DNA from: Myceligenerans pegani
GTDB lineage: Bacteria; Actinomycetota; Actinomycetes; Actinomycetales; Cellulomonadaceae
Assembly (NCBI RefSeq): GCF_014892515.1
Contig: NZ_JADBGR010000059.1
Coordinates: forward strand, 1-41,384
Direction of reading: 5' to 3'
DNA length: 41,384 nt
Positions within the stretch are counted from its first letter, which is position 1. Every line of letters starts with the position of its first letter. This document shows, piece after piece, positions 1 through 7,957 of this stretch. Below the pieces are notes generated by a model. It was not told the DNA's origin. It did not search any database and saw only the letters and a program-made list of their open reading frames with translations. Position numbers and translations under genes: made by a program.

Positions 1-254
1 CCGCGGCCGCCGCCCTCGCCTACGCCGCCACCTGCCTGCCCGGCCAGCTCCGCGCCGCCGCCGAACCGTCCGCGAGCGCCGCCCGCGCCGCCACCCGCTC
101 GGGCCTGCACGCGATGATTCCCCTCCAGGCGACCTGGGCCGCCCGGTCCGGCAGTCCGGTGACCGCTCTGATCCTGGGCGGCGTGGCCGCCGCCGGCCAG
201 GCACTCCGCGCCCGCGCCCGGGCCCGCGGCCGCCGGCAGGTGAGCATCACATGA
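1..254 (+). CDS. UbiA-family prenyltransferase, C-terminal fragment (EboC-like)
   Basis: Partial gene cut by the left edge; the open frame begins at base 3 and ends at the TGA at 252-254, leaving 83 residues. The visible part is Ala-rich with two hydrophobic stretches (a segment containing LHAMIPLQATWAA and one containing ALILGGVAAAG), then a very basic Arg-rich tail, as expected for the last membrane helices of a UbiA-type prenyltransferase. The fragment alone is weakly diagnostic. The call rests mainly on context: in Ebo clusters a UbiA prenyltransferase (EboC) sits beside the TIM-barrel, EboA, TatD and EboE genes that follow here. Its stop overlaps the next start by 4 nt (ATGA), so the two are translationally coupled. 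Confidence 0.5.
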   Translation, partial: AAAALAYAATCLPGQLRAAAEPSASAARAATRSGLHAMIPLQATWAARSGSPVTALILGGVAAAGQALRARARARGRRQVSIT

Positions 255-1108
255 GGCCGCCGTTCCTGCTCGGCTACGGCACCAACGGGCTGGCCGACCA
301 CCCGCTGCCCGCCGCCCTCGGCCTGCTCGACGACGCCGGGTACGACGCCGTCGCGCTCACGCTGGGGTTCCCGCACCTGGACCCGCTGTCGGCGCCGCCC
401 GGCGCCGTGGCCGCGGTCGGCGCGCGGCTGGCGTCGATGCGGCACGGAGCCGGCGCCGCCGTCGTCGTCGAGACCGGCACGCGCTACCTGCTCGACCCGG
501 TGCACAAGCACCGGCCCACCCTGGTCGACCGGGACGCCGACCGCCGGATGCGCTACCTGACCCGCGCCATCGACGTGGCCGCCGAGCTCGGCGCGCAGTG
601 CGTGTCGTTCTTCTCCGGCGTCCTGCCCGCGGACGACCGGCACGCCGAGGGCCGCGCCCGACTGCTCGGCCGCCTGCCGGCGCTGGTCGAGCACGCGGCC
701 GCGCGGGACGTGTCGCTGGCGCTCGAACCCGAGCCCGGGATGCTCGTCGAGACGGTGGACGACGGGCTGCGGGTGCTCCGCGACCTGGGTGACCCGCCCG
801 TGCTCGGCCTGACGGTCGACGTCGGGCACTGCCTCGTCGTGGAGCCCGGCGGCGTCGACGGCGCCCTGCGCGCCGCCGCGCCGGTCCTGCGGAACGTGCA
901 GCTCGACGACATGCCCCGCACCCACCACGAGCACCGCCCGTTCGGTGAGGGCGACCTCGACCTGGCGGCCACCCTCGCCACCCTGGCCGACATCGGCTAC
1001 CGCGGCGTGGCCGCCGTCGAGCTGCCCCGCCACTCCCACGCCGCACCCGACCTCGTCGCCGCGTCCATCGAGGCCCTGACCAGGGCCTGGAAGGAGGTCA
1101 CCGCATGA
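251..1108 (+). CDS. Sugar phosphate isomerase/epimerase-like TIM barrel protein of the Ebo cluster
   Basis: 285 residues, full length for an AP-endonuclease-2/xylose-isomerase-like TIM barrel. Likely metal ligands on successive strands are visible: Glu159 in LEPEPG, Asp190 and His193 in TVDVGH, the His-rich stretch at 225-228 followed by FGEGDLD, and Glu257 in VELPRHSH. The family binds a divalent metal and isomerises or epimerises sugar-like substrates; the substrate here is unknown. The ATG at 251 overlaps the previous stop (ATGA), and the stop overlaps the next ATG at 1105. Its fold is related to EboE four genes downstream, so the operon carries two TIM-barrel isomerase-like proteins. Cytoplasmic; no signal peptide. 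Confidence 0.85.
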   Translation: MRPPFLLGYGTNGLADHPLPAALGLLDDAGYDAVALTLGFPHLDPLSAPPGAVAAVGARLASMRHGAGAAVVVETGTRYLLDPVHKHRPTLVDRDADRRMRYLTRAIDVAAELGAQCVSFFSGVLPADDRHAEGRARLLGRLPALVEHAAARDVSLALEPEPGMLVETVDDGLRVLRDLGDPPVLGLTVDVGHCLVVEPGGVDGALRAAAPVLRNVQLDDMPRTHHEHRPFGEGDLDLAATLATLADIGYRGVAAVELPRHSHAAPDLVAASIEALTRAWKEVTA

Positions 1109-1953
1109 CCGGCGTCCCTCGGAGCGCGGGCGATCTCGCCCTGGACCCTGCCGCCCTCCGCCCGCTCCTCCGCAACCCAGGATGGTTCGACACCGCCCGC
1201 GCCGCCGTCGCCGCCGACCCGTCCGCTCTCCCCCGCGCCTTCGCACTCGCCGGACGCCGCGCCGGGCGCGGGCCGCTCCACCCCGCCACCGACCCGGCCG
1301 GCGTCGTTCACGGCACCGTCGACGACGCCGCCCGCGCCGCACTCGTCGTCGCGCTCGCGACCGTCGACACGAGGACGCCCCACCATGACGTCCCCCGCCC
1401 CGGCACCCACTCGCCCGAGATCGCCGCTACGGAGCTCGCCACCCGGCTCACCACGCTCTACCACCAGGGCGACACCGCCGAACGCCGCGGCGTCCTCCGC
1501 GCCCTCGACGCACTCGTCGTCCGCGGATCAGCGCCGACCGCTCTCACCGGACATGCCGTGCCACGCGAACGCACCGCGCCCTCAAGGTCCCCGCGCACCC
1601 CGCTCGAACCGGACGTCCCCGGCACGTCGGCCACCCCTGCGTCGTCTCTTCCGGAACCGCTGGCCACCGCCGGAATCCCCCTCGCCGAGGACGCCCTCCG
1701 CGCGAACGACACCAGCCTCGTCGCCGCGGCCGTCGGCCCGTTCGGCGCCCGGCACCTCGACGCACACACCTGGCGCCACGCCGTGCTGAAGCTCGTGTTC
1801 CTGGGCGTACCGCTGGACGCCGTCGCGCACCTGGACGAACGCGCCGACGCCGAACTCGCCCGCATGGCCCGCGACCTGGCCGCGGAACGCCGGGCCGCGG
1901 GACGGGACATCCCGCCCGACCTCACCCGGCTGCTGAGAATCACGAAGGAGTGA
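1105..1953 (+). CDS. EboA-domain protein
   Basis: 282 residues. The C-terminal half has the features I associate with EboA: LYHQGDTAERRGVLRAL near residue 115, then an ALRANDTSLVAAAVGPFGA segment, then HLDAHTWRHAVLKLVF and VPLDAVAHLDER. EboA has no established enzymatic activity; it is encoded with EboB-F in clusters linked to metabolite transport or modification. Between the first block and the rest lies a Pro/Ser/Thr-rich, probably disordered insertion of about 50 residues (roughly 140-190). The start is set by AAGGAGG at 1091-1097 and the 4-nt overlap with the preceding gene. Predicted soluble. Confidence 0.85.
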   Translation: MTGVPRSAGDLALDPAALRPLLRNPGWFDTARAAVAADPSALPRAFALAGRRAGRGPLHPATDPAGVVHGTVDDAARAALVVALATVDTRTPHHDVPRPGTHSPEIAATELATRLTTLYHQGDTAERRGVLRALDALVVRGSAPTALTGHAVPRERTAPSRSPRTPLEPDVPGTSATPASSLPEPLATAGIPLAEDALRANDTSLVAAAVGPFGARHLDAHTWRHAVLKLVFLGVPLDAVAHLDERADAELARMARDLAAERRAAGRDIPPDLTRLLRITKE

Positions 1954-1955
1954 GC

Positions 1956-2834
1956 ATGCGCATCCTGGACCCGCACATCCACATGACCAGCCGCACCACC
2001 GACGACTACGAGGCGATGTACGCCGCGGGGGTCCGCGCCGTCGTCGAGCCGGCCTTCTGGCTGGGCCAGCCCCGCACGTCGGCCGCCTCGTTCACCGACT
2101 ACTTCGACTCCCTCGTCGGCTGGGAGAGATTCCGCGCCGCCCAGTTCGGCATCCGGCACCACGCCGCGATCGCGCTCAACCCCAAGGAGGCGAACGACCC
2201 CCGCTGCCGCGAGGTCCTCACCGAGATCCCGCGCTACCTGCTGAAGGACGGCGTGGTCGCCGTCGGCGAGGTCGGCTTCGACTCCATGACACCCGCCGAG
2301 GACGAGGCGTTCGCCGCCCAGCTCGAGCTGGCCCGCGACGCCGACCTGCCCGTCCTCGTGCACACTCCCCACCGGGACAAGCTCGCGGGCACGCGCCGCA
2401 CGCTCGACGTCGTCCGCGAGTCCGGGCTCCCGCCCGAGCGGGTGCTCGTCGACCACCTCAACGAGACCACCGTCGCCCTCGTGCACGACGCCGGCATGTG
2501 GGCCGGTTTCTCCGTCTACCCCGACACGAAGATGGACGAACGCCGCACCGTGGCACTGCTGCGCGAGTACGGCACCACCCGGATGATCGTGAACTCCGCG
2601 GCGGACTGGGGCCGCTCCGACCCGCTCAAGACGGCCCGGACCGGCCGGGAGATGCTCGCCGCCGGGTTCTCGGACGACGACGTCGACCAGGTGCTCTGGC
2701 GCAACCCGGCGGAGTTCTACGGCCAGTCCGGAAACCTGGTGCTGGACCCTGTCCCCGGGTTCGTCGCGGGCGAACCACCGGCGCCCGGCGTCGAGTTCGA
2801 GGGCTCGTCGGTCCTGCGCGGCGTCCGGGCATAG
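1956..2834 (+). CDS. TatD-family metal-dependent hydrolase (EboB-like)
   Basis: 292 residues. The amidohydrolase/TatD metal site is visible: H7 and H9 in DPHIHM, E105 in GEVGFD, H136 in LVHTPH, H167 in VDHLNE and D217 in NSAADWG. TatD proteins are divalent-metal hydrolases, some with nuclease activity; within Ebo clusters this member is called EboB and its substrate is unknown. A GTG at 1950 overlaps the previous stop, but the ATG at 1956 is preferred because AAGGAG (1945-1950) lies 5 nt upstream and the HxH motif then sits at residues 7-9 as usual. It is separated by 10 nt from eboE. Confidence 0.87.
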   Translation: MRILDPHIHMTSRTTDDYEAMYAAGVRAVVEPAFWLGQPRTSAASFTDYFDSLVGWERFRAAQFGIRHHAAIALNPKEANDPRCREVLTEIPRYLLKDGVVAVGEVGFDSMTPAEDEAFAAQLELARDADLPVLVHTPHRDKLAGTRRTLDVVRESGLPPERVLVDHLNETTVALVHDAGMWAGFSVYPDTKMDERRTVALLREYGTTRMIVNSAADWGRSDPLKTARTGREMLAAGFSDDDVDQVLWRNPAEFYGQSGNLVLDPVPGFVAGEPPAPGVEFEGSSVLRGVRA

Positions 2835-2844
2835 GGAGGCGGGC

Positions 2845-4038
2845 ATGCATCTCTCCTACTGCACCAACGTCCATCCCGCCGAGGACCTGGACGGCGTCGT
2901 CGCCCAGCTCGGCGCGTACGCCGGACCGGTCCGGGAGGCCGCGGGCCTCGACGTGCTCGGCGTCGGGCTGTGGCTGCCGGCCCGCGTCGCGCACGCGCTC
3001 GACCGTTCCGCCGACGACGTCGGCCGGCTGCGTGAGGCGCTCGCGGACCGGGGCCTCGAGGTCCGGACGCTCAACGCGTTCCCGTACGGCGGTTTCCACA
3101 GCGAGGTGGTGGGCCGTTCCGTCTACCGTCCGACCTGGGCCGAGCGCGCCCGCCTGCAGTACACGCAGGCCTGCGCGCGCGTGCTGGCCGCGCTCCTGCC
3201 CGACGGCGCGGCCGGGTCGATCTCCACCCTGCCGCTCGCGTGGCGCGCGCCGTGGACCCCGGCCGACGACGAGGAGTCGGCCCGGGCGCTGGCCACCCTG
3301 TCCCGCGACCTGCGCGACCTGGCCGACCGGACCGGGAGCGTCGTCCGGATCGCGGTGGAGCCGGAGCCCGGCTGCGTCCTGGACACCGTGGACGACGTCG
3401 TCCGCTGGCTCGCCGCGCGGACGGACGCGACCCTCCCGGCGGAGCGGCGGATCGACCCGGAGCACGTCGGCGTCTGTCTGGACACCTGCCATCTGGCCGT
3501 GTCCTTCGCCGACCCGGCCGGCGCCGTCCGGCAGATCACCGACGCCGGGTTGCGGGTGGTGAAGGTGCAGGCCTCGGCCGCACTGCAGGTGGACGCCCCG
3601 GGACAGGAGGCGTCGCGGGCCGCCGTCGGACGGTTCGCCGAGCCGCGGTACCTGCACCAGGTGCGGGAGCGCACGCCGTCGGGCACCGCGCTGGCGGCCG
3701 ACGACCTGGACGAGGCGCTGGGCTCCGCGCGCGGACGCCCCGGCCTGCCGGGCGAGGGGCCGTGGCGCGTGCACTTCCACGTGCCGCTGCACGCGCGGCC
3801 GGAGCCGCCGCTGGCCTCGACCACGGGGGTGCTGCGCGAGGCGGTCGCGGCGGTGCGCACGACGCCGCACGGCGACGAGGCGCACCTGGACGTGGAGACG
3901 TACACGTGGTCGGTGCTGCCCGCCGGCGTCGCGGGCCTCGGCGGGGACGACGACGGCCTCGTGGCGGGCATCGCGGCGGAGCTGCGGTGGGCGACCGAGA
4001 ACCTGATGGACGCGCGGGAACGGGAGGGCGTCGCATGA
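2845..4038 (+). CDS. eboE: Metabolite traffic protein EboE
   Basis: 397 residues. The N-terminus has the EboE hallmark YCTNVHPAEDLDGVV; a TIM-barrel isomerase fold follows with putative metal ligands E172 (VEPEPG), D213 and H216 (CLDTCH), a VVKVQAS strand near 238, HFHVPLH near 317 and VETYTW near 352. EboE belongs to the cluster known from cyanobacteria, where it is connected with moving a scytonemin precursor to the periplasm, and from Pseudomonas and other bacteria. No reaction is established. GGAGG just upstream (2834-2839) serves as ribosome site. The stop overlaps the next ATG at 4035 (ATGA). Confidence 0.9.
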   Translation: MHLSYCTNVHPAEDLDGVVAQLGAYAGPVREAAGLDVLGVGLWLPARVAHALDRSADDVGRLREALADRGLEVRTLNAFPYGGFHSEVVGRSVYRPTWAERARLQYTQACARVLAALLPDGAAGSISTLPLAWRAPWTPADDEESARALATLSRDLRDLADRTGSVVRIAVEPEPGCVLDTVDDVVRWLAARTDATLPAERRIDPEHVGVCLDTCHLAVSFADPAGAVRQITDAGLRVVKVQASAALQVDAPGQEASRAAVGRFAEPRYLHQVRERTPSGTALAADDLDEALGSARGRPGLPGEGPWRVHFHVPLHARPEPPLASTTGVLREAVAAVRTTPHGDEAHLDVETYTWSVLPAGVAGLGGDDDGLVAGIAAELRWATENLMDAREREGVA

Positions 4039-5450
4039 GACAGGTACTGCTGCTCGACGTCGTCGGGCTGACCGAGGGCGCCCTGGCACACATGCCGCGG
4101 CTGGGCCGGCTGGCGCGCGCGGGCTGGTCGTCGCGGCTGGCCACGGTGCTGCCGGCCGTGACGTGCAGCGTGCAGTCGACGATACTGACCGGGCTGGCGC
4201 CGCGCGACCACGGGATCGTGGGGAACGGCTGGTACTTCCGCGACCTGGGCGAGGTGTACCTCTGGCGGCAGCACAACCGGCTGGTCGCCGGCGAGAAGCT
4301 GTGGGAGACGGCCCGGCGGGCCGACCCCCGCTACCACGCCGTGAACGTGTGCTGGTGGTACGCGATGGGGATGACCACGCAGGTCACGGTGACGCCCCGG
4401 CCGGTGTACCACGCGGACGGCCGCAAGTCCCCGGACGCGTACGTCCGCCCGCCGGCCCTGCACGACGAACTGACGGAGGCGTTCGGCGACTTCCCGCTGT
4501 TCCGGTACTGGGGCCCGACGGCGTCGATCGACTCCACGCGGTGGATCGTGTCGGCCACCCGGCACCTCCTGACCACCCGCGCCGCCGATCTGACCATGGC
4601 GTACGTGCCCCACCTGGACTACGACCTGCAGCGGTTCGGCCCCCGGGCCTCGGAGGCCGACCGGGCGGCGGCCGACCTCGACGTCGCGCTGACGCCGCTC
4701 CTCGACCAGGCGGAGGCCGACGGCGTGACGGTGGTGGTCGTGTCGGAGTACGGGATCGGGCCGGTGTCACGGCCCGTCCACCTGAACCGGCTGCTGCGGC
4801 GCGAGGGCCTGCTCGAGGTGTACACCCAGCAGGGGCGAGAGCTGCTGGACCCGTGGACCTCTCGGGCGTTCGCCGTCGCCGACCACCAAGTGGCGCACGT
4901 GTACGTGGCGGACCCGACGGACGTGCCGCGGGTGGCGGCGATGCTGCGGGCGGAGCCCGGCGTGGACGAGGTGCTGGACCGGGAGGCACAGGCGGCGTAC
5001 GGCCTGGACCACGAGCGCTCCGGGGAGCTCGTGGTGGTGGCCGAGCCCGATTCCTGGTTCACGTACTACTACTGGCTGCGGAACGACCGGGCGCCGGAGT
5101 TCGCCCGCGGCGTGGACATCCACCGCAAGCCGGGCTACGACCCGGCCGAGCTGTTCTTCGACCCGGCGGACCGGTTCTCGAAGGCGCGCGCGGGACTGAA
5201 CCTCGTGCGCAAGAAGCTCGGCCTGCGCTACGCGATGAGCACGACGCCGCTGGACGCGACGTGGGTGCGCGGCTCCCACGGGCGCCTGCCGGACTCGGCC
5301 GCGGACACACCCCTGGTGCTGTGCTCGGATCCGGAGGTGCCGACGGTCGTCGCGCGGCAGGTGTCCGACGACGACGGGCTGGTTCCCGCGGCGGCGGTGC
5401 GCGACGTCGTGCTCGAGCTGCAGGGGGTGGACGTGCACCAACGGGCGTGA
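4035..5450 (+). CDS. Alkaline-phosphatase-superfamily nucleotide pyrophosphatase/phosphodiesterase (EboF-like)
   Basis: 471 residues. Alkaline phosphatase superfamily signs: metal ligand D8 (LLLDVVGLT), the nucleophile region AVTCSVQSTILTG with T43 as the likely catalytic Thr, HGIVGNGWY, and a C-terminal GSHG His. The central metal motifs differ from textbook members: where a D-x3-H and an SDHG motif are expected one reads HLDYDLQRFG (193-202) and SEYG (237-240), so two usual His ligands and one Asp are replaced. This may be normal for the Ebo subfamily. Last gene of the operon, with a 4-nt overlap to eboE. No signal peptide visible, so probably cytoplasmic. A hairpin follows at 5513-5543. 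Confidence 0.82.
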   Translation: MRQVLLLDVVGLTEGALAHMPRLGRLARAGWSSRLATVLPAVTCSVQSTILTGLAPRDHGIVGNGWYFRDLGEVYLWRQHNRLVAGEKLWETARRADPRYHAVNVCWWYAMGMTTQVTVTPRPVYHADGRKSPDAYVRPPALHDELTEAFGDFPLFRYWGPTASIDSTRWIVSATRHLLTTRAADLTMAYVPHLDYDLQRFGPRASEADRAAADLDVALTPLLDQAEADGVTVVVVSEYGIGPVSRPVHLNRLLRREGLLEVYTQQGRELLDPWTSRAFAVADHQVAHVYVADPTDVPRVAAMLRAEPGVDEVLDREAQAAYGLDHERSGELVVVAEPDSWFTYYYWLRNDRAPEFARGVDIHRKPGYDPAELFFDPADRFSKARAGLNLVRKKLGLRYAMSTTPLDATWVRGSHGRLPDSAADTPLVLCSDPEVPTVVARQVSDDDGLVPAAAVRDVVLELQGVDVHQRA

Positions 5451-5512
5451 CGCCGGCGGGCTCCGGGCCGGTGCGGCCGACCGTGGCCGCGACCGCCGGG
5501 CCGGACACGGAC

Positions 5513-5543
5513 GATCCCCACCACCGCGCGGGTGATGGGGATC
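5513..5543. terminator. Hairpin between convergent ebo operon and ilvE
   Basis: Inverted repeat with 13-bp arms (one C-A mismatch) and a GCGCG loop between the stop of the EboF-like gene and the stop of ilvE. There is no clear T run on either side, so termination is inferred from its position between converging genes. Confidence 0.55.
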
Positions 5544-5585
5544 TCCGAGGTGCCGGCCGCCCGCGACGCGGGCCTGTCGGGCGAT

Positions 5586-6716
5586 TCAGGCCAGGCGCGT
5601 CATCCAGCCGTGCCGGTCCTCGGCGCGCCCGTACTGGATGTCCGTGAGTTCGGCCCGCAGCGCCATCGTCAGTTCGCCGGGCTCTCCGCCGTTGGCCTCG
5701 ACGTCGAACTCCGACGACGCCAGCCGCCCGATCGGCGTGACCACCGCCGCCGTGCCGCACGCGAAGAACTCGCGCACCTGGCCCGACCCGATGCCGTCCA
5801 CGAGCTCCCGCGCGGGGATGCGGCGCTCGACCACCTCGTACCCGCGGTCGCGCGCGAGCTGGATGATCGACTTGCGGGTGATGCCCTCGAGGATGGAACC
5901 CAGCTCCGGGGTGTGGAGCGTGCCGTCGGCCATCACGAGGAAGACGTTCATGCCGCCGAGTTCCTCGAGGTAGGTGCTCTCGGCGCCGTCGAGGAAGCAG
6001 ACCTGGTCGAACCCGCGCTGCTGGGCCTCCATCTGCGGGAGCAGGCTCGCGGCGTAGTTGCCGCCGAACTTCGCGTCGCCCGTGCCCCCGGGCGGGCCGG
6101 CGCGGTGGTACTTCTCCGACAGGTAGATCGACACCGGCTTCACGCCGCCGGCGAAGTACGGGCCCACCGGCGACGCGATGACGAGGTGCTCCACCTCGAC
6201 CGCCGGCCGGACGCCGAGGAACGACTCGCTCGCGAACATGAAGGGCCGCAGGTAGAGGGAGGAGTCCTCGCCCTCGGGGACCCATTCGACGTCGGTCCGC
6301 ACGAGCGCGGCGATCGAGGAGAGGAAGTCCGCCTCGCTGAGCTCCGGCAGGGCGAGGCGGTGCGCGCTGCGGGCGTACCGGCGCGCGTTCTGCTCGGGCC
6401 GGAAGGTCCAGATCGAGCCGTCGGCGTGCTTGTACGCCTTCATGCCCTCGAAGATCTCCTGGGCGTAGTGCAGCACGGCCGTCGCCGGGTCGAGCTGCAG
6501 CGGGCCGTACGGCTCGATGCGGCGGCCGGACCAGCCGTCGGCCGCACGCCAGGAGACGCGGGCCATGTGGTCGGTGAAGACCGTGCCGAACTTGGGCTTG
6601 GCGAGCAGGGATGTGCGCTCGTCCTCCGGCGTGGGCGCGTCGGTGCGCCGCACGTCGTACCGGGCCACGAGGTCTTCGAGGTCGGCCGGGAGGATGTGAT
6701 GGGACGTAGTGGTCAT
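5586..6716 (-). CDS. ilvE: Branched-chain amino acid aminotransferase
   Basis: 376 residues, usual length for the actinobacterial class IV enzyme. Seen: HYAQEIFEGMKAYKH near residue 83, the PLP-binding lysine in GDAKFGGNYAASL near 215, YLEELGGMNVF, and the C-terminal ACGTAAVVTPIG phosphate-binding segment. It catalyses the last step of Val, Leu and Ile synthesis, transferring an amino group from glutamate to the 2-oxo acids. The ATG at 6716 has AAAGG about 9 nt upstream. It lies downstream of leuB in the same direction but is separated by a hairpin, so it probably has its own promoter. Confidence 0.97.
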   Translation of the reverse strand: MTTTSHHILPADLEDLVARYDVRRTDAPTPEDERTSLLAKPKFGTVFTDHMARVSWRAADGWSGRRIEPYGPLQLDPATAVLHYAQEIFEGMKAYKHADGSIWTFRPEQNARRYARSAHRLALPELSEADFLSSIAALVRTDVEWVPEGEDSSLYLRPFMFASESFLGVRPAVEVEHLVIASPVGPYFAGGVKPVSIYLSEKYHRAGPPGGTGDAKFGGNYAASLLPQMEAQQRGFDQVCFLDGAESTYLEELGGMNVFLVMADGTLHTPELGSILEGITRKSIIQLARDRGYEVVERRIPARELVDGIGSGQVREFFACGTAAVVTPIGRLASSEFDVEANGGEPGELTMALRAELTDIQYGRAEDRHGWMTRLA

Positions 6717-6796
6717 GATCAGAAGCCTTTCACCGGATGAAGTCAGTGTTCCATGCCCAGCCGGTAAAGGGGACCTGTCCTGTGGAGACGCTCCCT

Positions 6797-6821
6797 ACGG
6801 CCGGGCGGCGAGCCCGGCCGT
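6797..6821 (-). terminator. Hairpin downstream of leuB
   Basis: Perfect 10-bp stem (ACGGCCGGGC / GCCCGGCCGT) with a 5-nt loop, starting 10 nt after the leuB stop. It lacks a T run, which is common for actinobacterial terminators. Confidence 0.6.
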
Positions 6822-6830
6822 GGGGTTGTG

Positions 6831-7895
6831 CTACCCCGCGACCCGGGCCGCGATGTCGGCGCCGATCTGCGCCGTGGTGCGTACGGAGGACGTCGTCGCC
6901 CGGTCCGCGAGGTCGGCGGCTACGGCAGCCTGCACCGCGGCGGACTCGTCGGCGCGGCCCAGGTGGTCCAGCAGCAGCCCGACCGACAGGATCGTCGCGG
7001 TCGGGTCGGCCTTGCCGGTGCCCGCGATGTCGGGGGCGGAGCCGTGCACCGGCTCGAACATGCTCGGCGCGGTGCGGTCCGGGTTGATGTTCGCCGACGC
7101 CGCCAGCCCGATCCCGCCCGTGATGGCCGCCGCCTGGTCGGTCAGGATGTCGCCGAACAGGTTGTCCGTGACGATCACGTCGAAGCGGCTCGGGTTCGTC
7201 GTGAGGAAGATCGTGGCGGCGTCCACGTGCAGGTAGTCCGTGGTGACCTCGGGGAACTCGGCGTTCACCGCCTCGACGGTGCGGCGCCAGAGGTGGCCGG
7301 CGTGCACGAGCACGTTGTGCTTGTGCACGAGCGTGAGGTGCTTGCGCTCACGCTTCGCGGCGCGGGCGAACGCGTCGCGCACCACGCGCTCGACGCCGAA
7401 CGCGGTGTTGACGCTCACCTCGGTGGCGATCTCGGCCGGCGTGCCGACCCGCAGCGCGCCGCCGTTCCCCGTGTACGGGCCCTCGGTGCCCTCGCGGACC
7501 ACCACGAAGTCGACCTCGCCCGGATCGGCCAGCGGGCTGGTCACGCCCTCGAAGAGCTTGGACGGGCGCAGGTTGACGTAGTGGTCGAGCGTGAAGCGCA
7601 GCTTGAGCAGCAGGCCGCGCTCCAGCACGCCGGACGGGACGGTCGGGTCGCCGATCGCACCGAGCAGGATCGCGTCGTGCTGCCGGATCCGCTCCAGGTC
7701 CTCGTCGGTGAGGGTCTCGCCCGTGGCGTGCCAGCGGCGGGCACCCAGATCGAACTCCGTGGTCACGACCTTCGTGCCGCTCGGCGCGAGCGCCGCCTCG
7801 AGAGTTCTCAGCCCCTGCTCCACGACCTCGGTACCGATGCCGTCACCCGCCACCACGGCCAGGTCGATCTGCTGGTCCGTCACGTTCTGCGCCAT
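6831..7895 (-). CDS. leuB: 3-Isopropylmalate dehydrogenase
   Basis: 354 residues, full length. N-terminal [14 protein letters not shown], the [13 protein letters not shown] substrate segment, [17 protein letters not shown], the catalytic Lys region LVHKHNVL and the metal-binding [11 protein letters not shown] followed by [14 protein letters not shown] identify the isocitrate/isopropylmalate dehydrogenase family, leucine branch. It oxidises 3-isopropylmalate to 2-oxoisocaproate with NAD+. No good ribosome site precedes the ATG; instead TAGGCT (7902-7907) stands 6 nt upstream, which fits a leaderless transcript. It is in the same direction as ilvBNC and ilvE, but the ASCH and transporter genes interrupt the block. 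Confidence 0.96.
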   Translation of the reverse strand: MAQNVTDQQIDLAVVAGDGIGTEVVEQGLRTLEAALAPSGTKVVTTEFDLGARRWHATGETLTDEDLERIRQHDAILLGAIGDPTVPSGVLERGLLLKLRFTLDHYVNLRPSKLFEGVTSPLADPGEVDFVVVREGTEGPYTGNGGALRVGTPAEIATEVSVNTAFGVERVVRDAFARAAKRERKHLTLVHKHNVLVHAGHLWRRTVEAVNAEFPEVTTDYLHVDAATIFLTTNPSRFDVIVTDNLFGDILTDQAAAITGGIGLAASANINPDRTAPSMFEPVHGSAPDIAGTGKADPTATILSVGLLLDHLGRADESAAVQAAVAADLADRATTSSVRTTAQIGADIAARVAG

Positions 7896-7901
7896 GCACG
7901 G

Positions 7902-7907
7902 AGCCTA
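7902..7907 (-). promoter_or_regulatory. Putative -10 element of leuB (leaderless start)
   Basis: TAGGCT matches TANNNT and lies 6 nt before the leuB ATG, with no Shine-Dalgarno sequence in between. No convincing -35 is seen. Confidence 0.45.
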
Positions 7908-7921
7908 GCGCGGATCCGGGC

Positions 7922-7943
7922 AAAAATGAGACAGGGGTCTCAT
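7922..7943 (-). terminator. Rho-independent terminator of the ASCH gene
   Basis: On the minus strand a 7-bp perfect stem (ATGAGAC / GTCTCAT) with a CCCT loop is followed directly by a run of T, 14 nt after the stop codon of the ASCH gene. This is the most canonical intrinsic terminator in the window. Confidence 0.8.
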
Positions 7944-7957
7944 GCTCTGGGACGCCG

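Noticed and set aside
20-1342. Long Arg-rich minus-strand open frame opposite the Ebo genes
   Set aside because: A GC-skew shadow of the three real + strand genes; its composition is unlike a protein and it shows no motif.
3240-4034. Long 5' extension of the EboF-like frame
   Set aside because: It lies within eboE in another frame; the real start is the ATG at 4035 overlapping the eboE stop.
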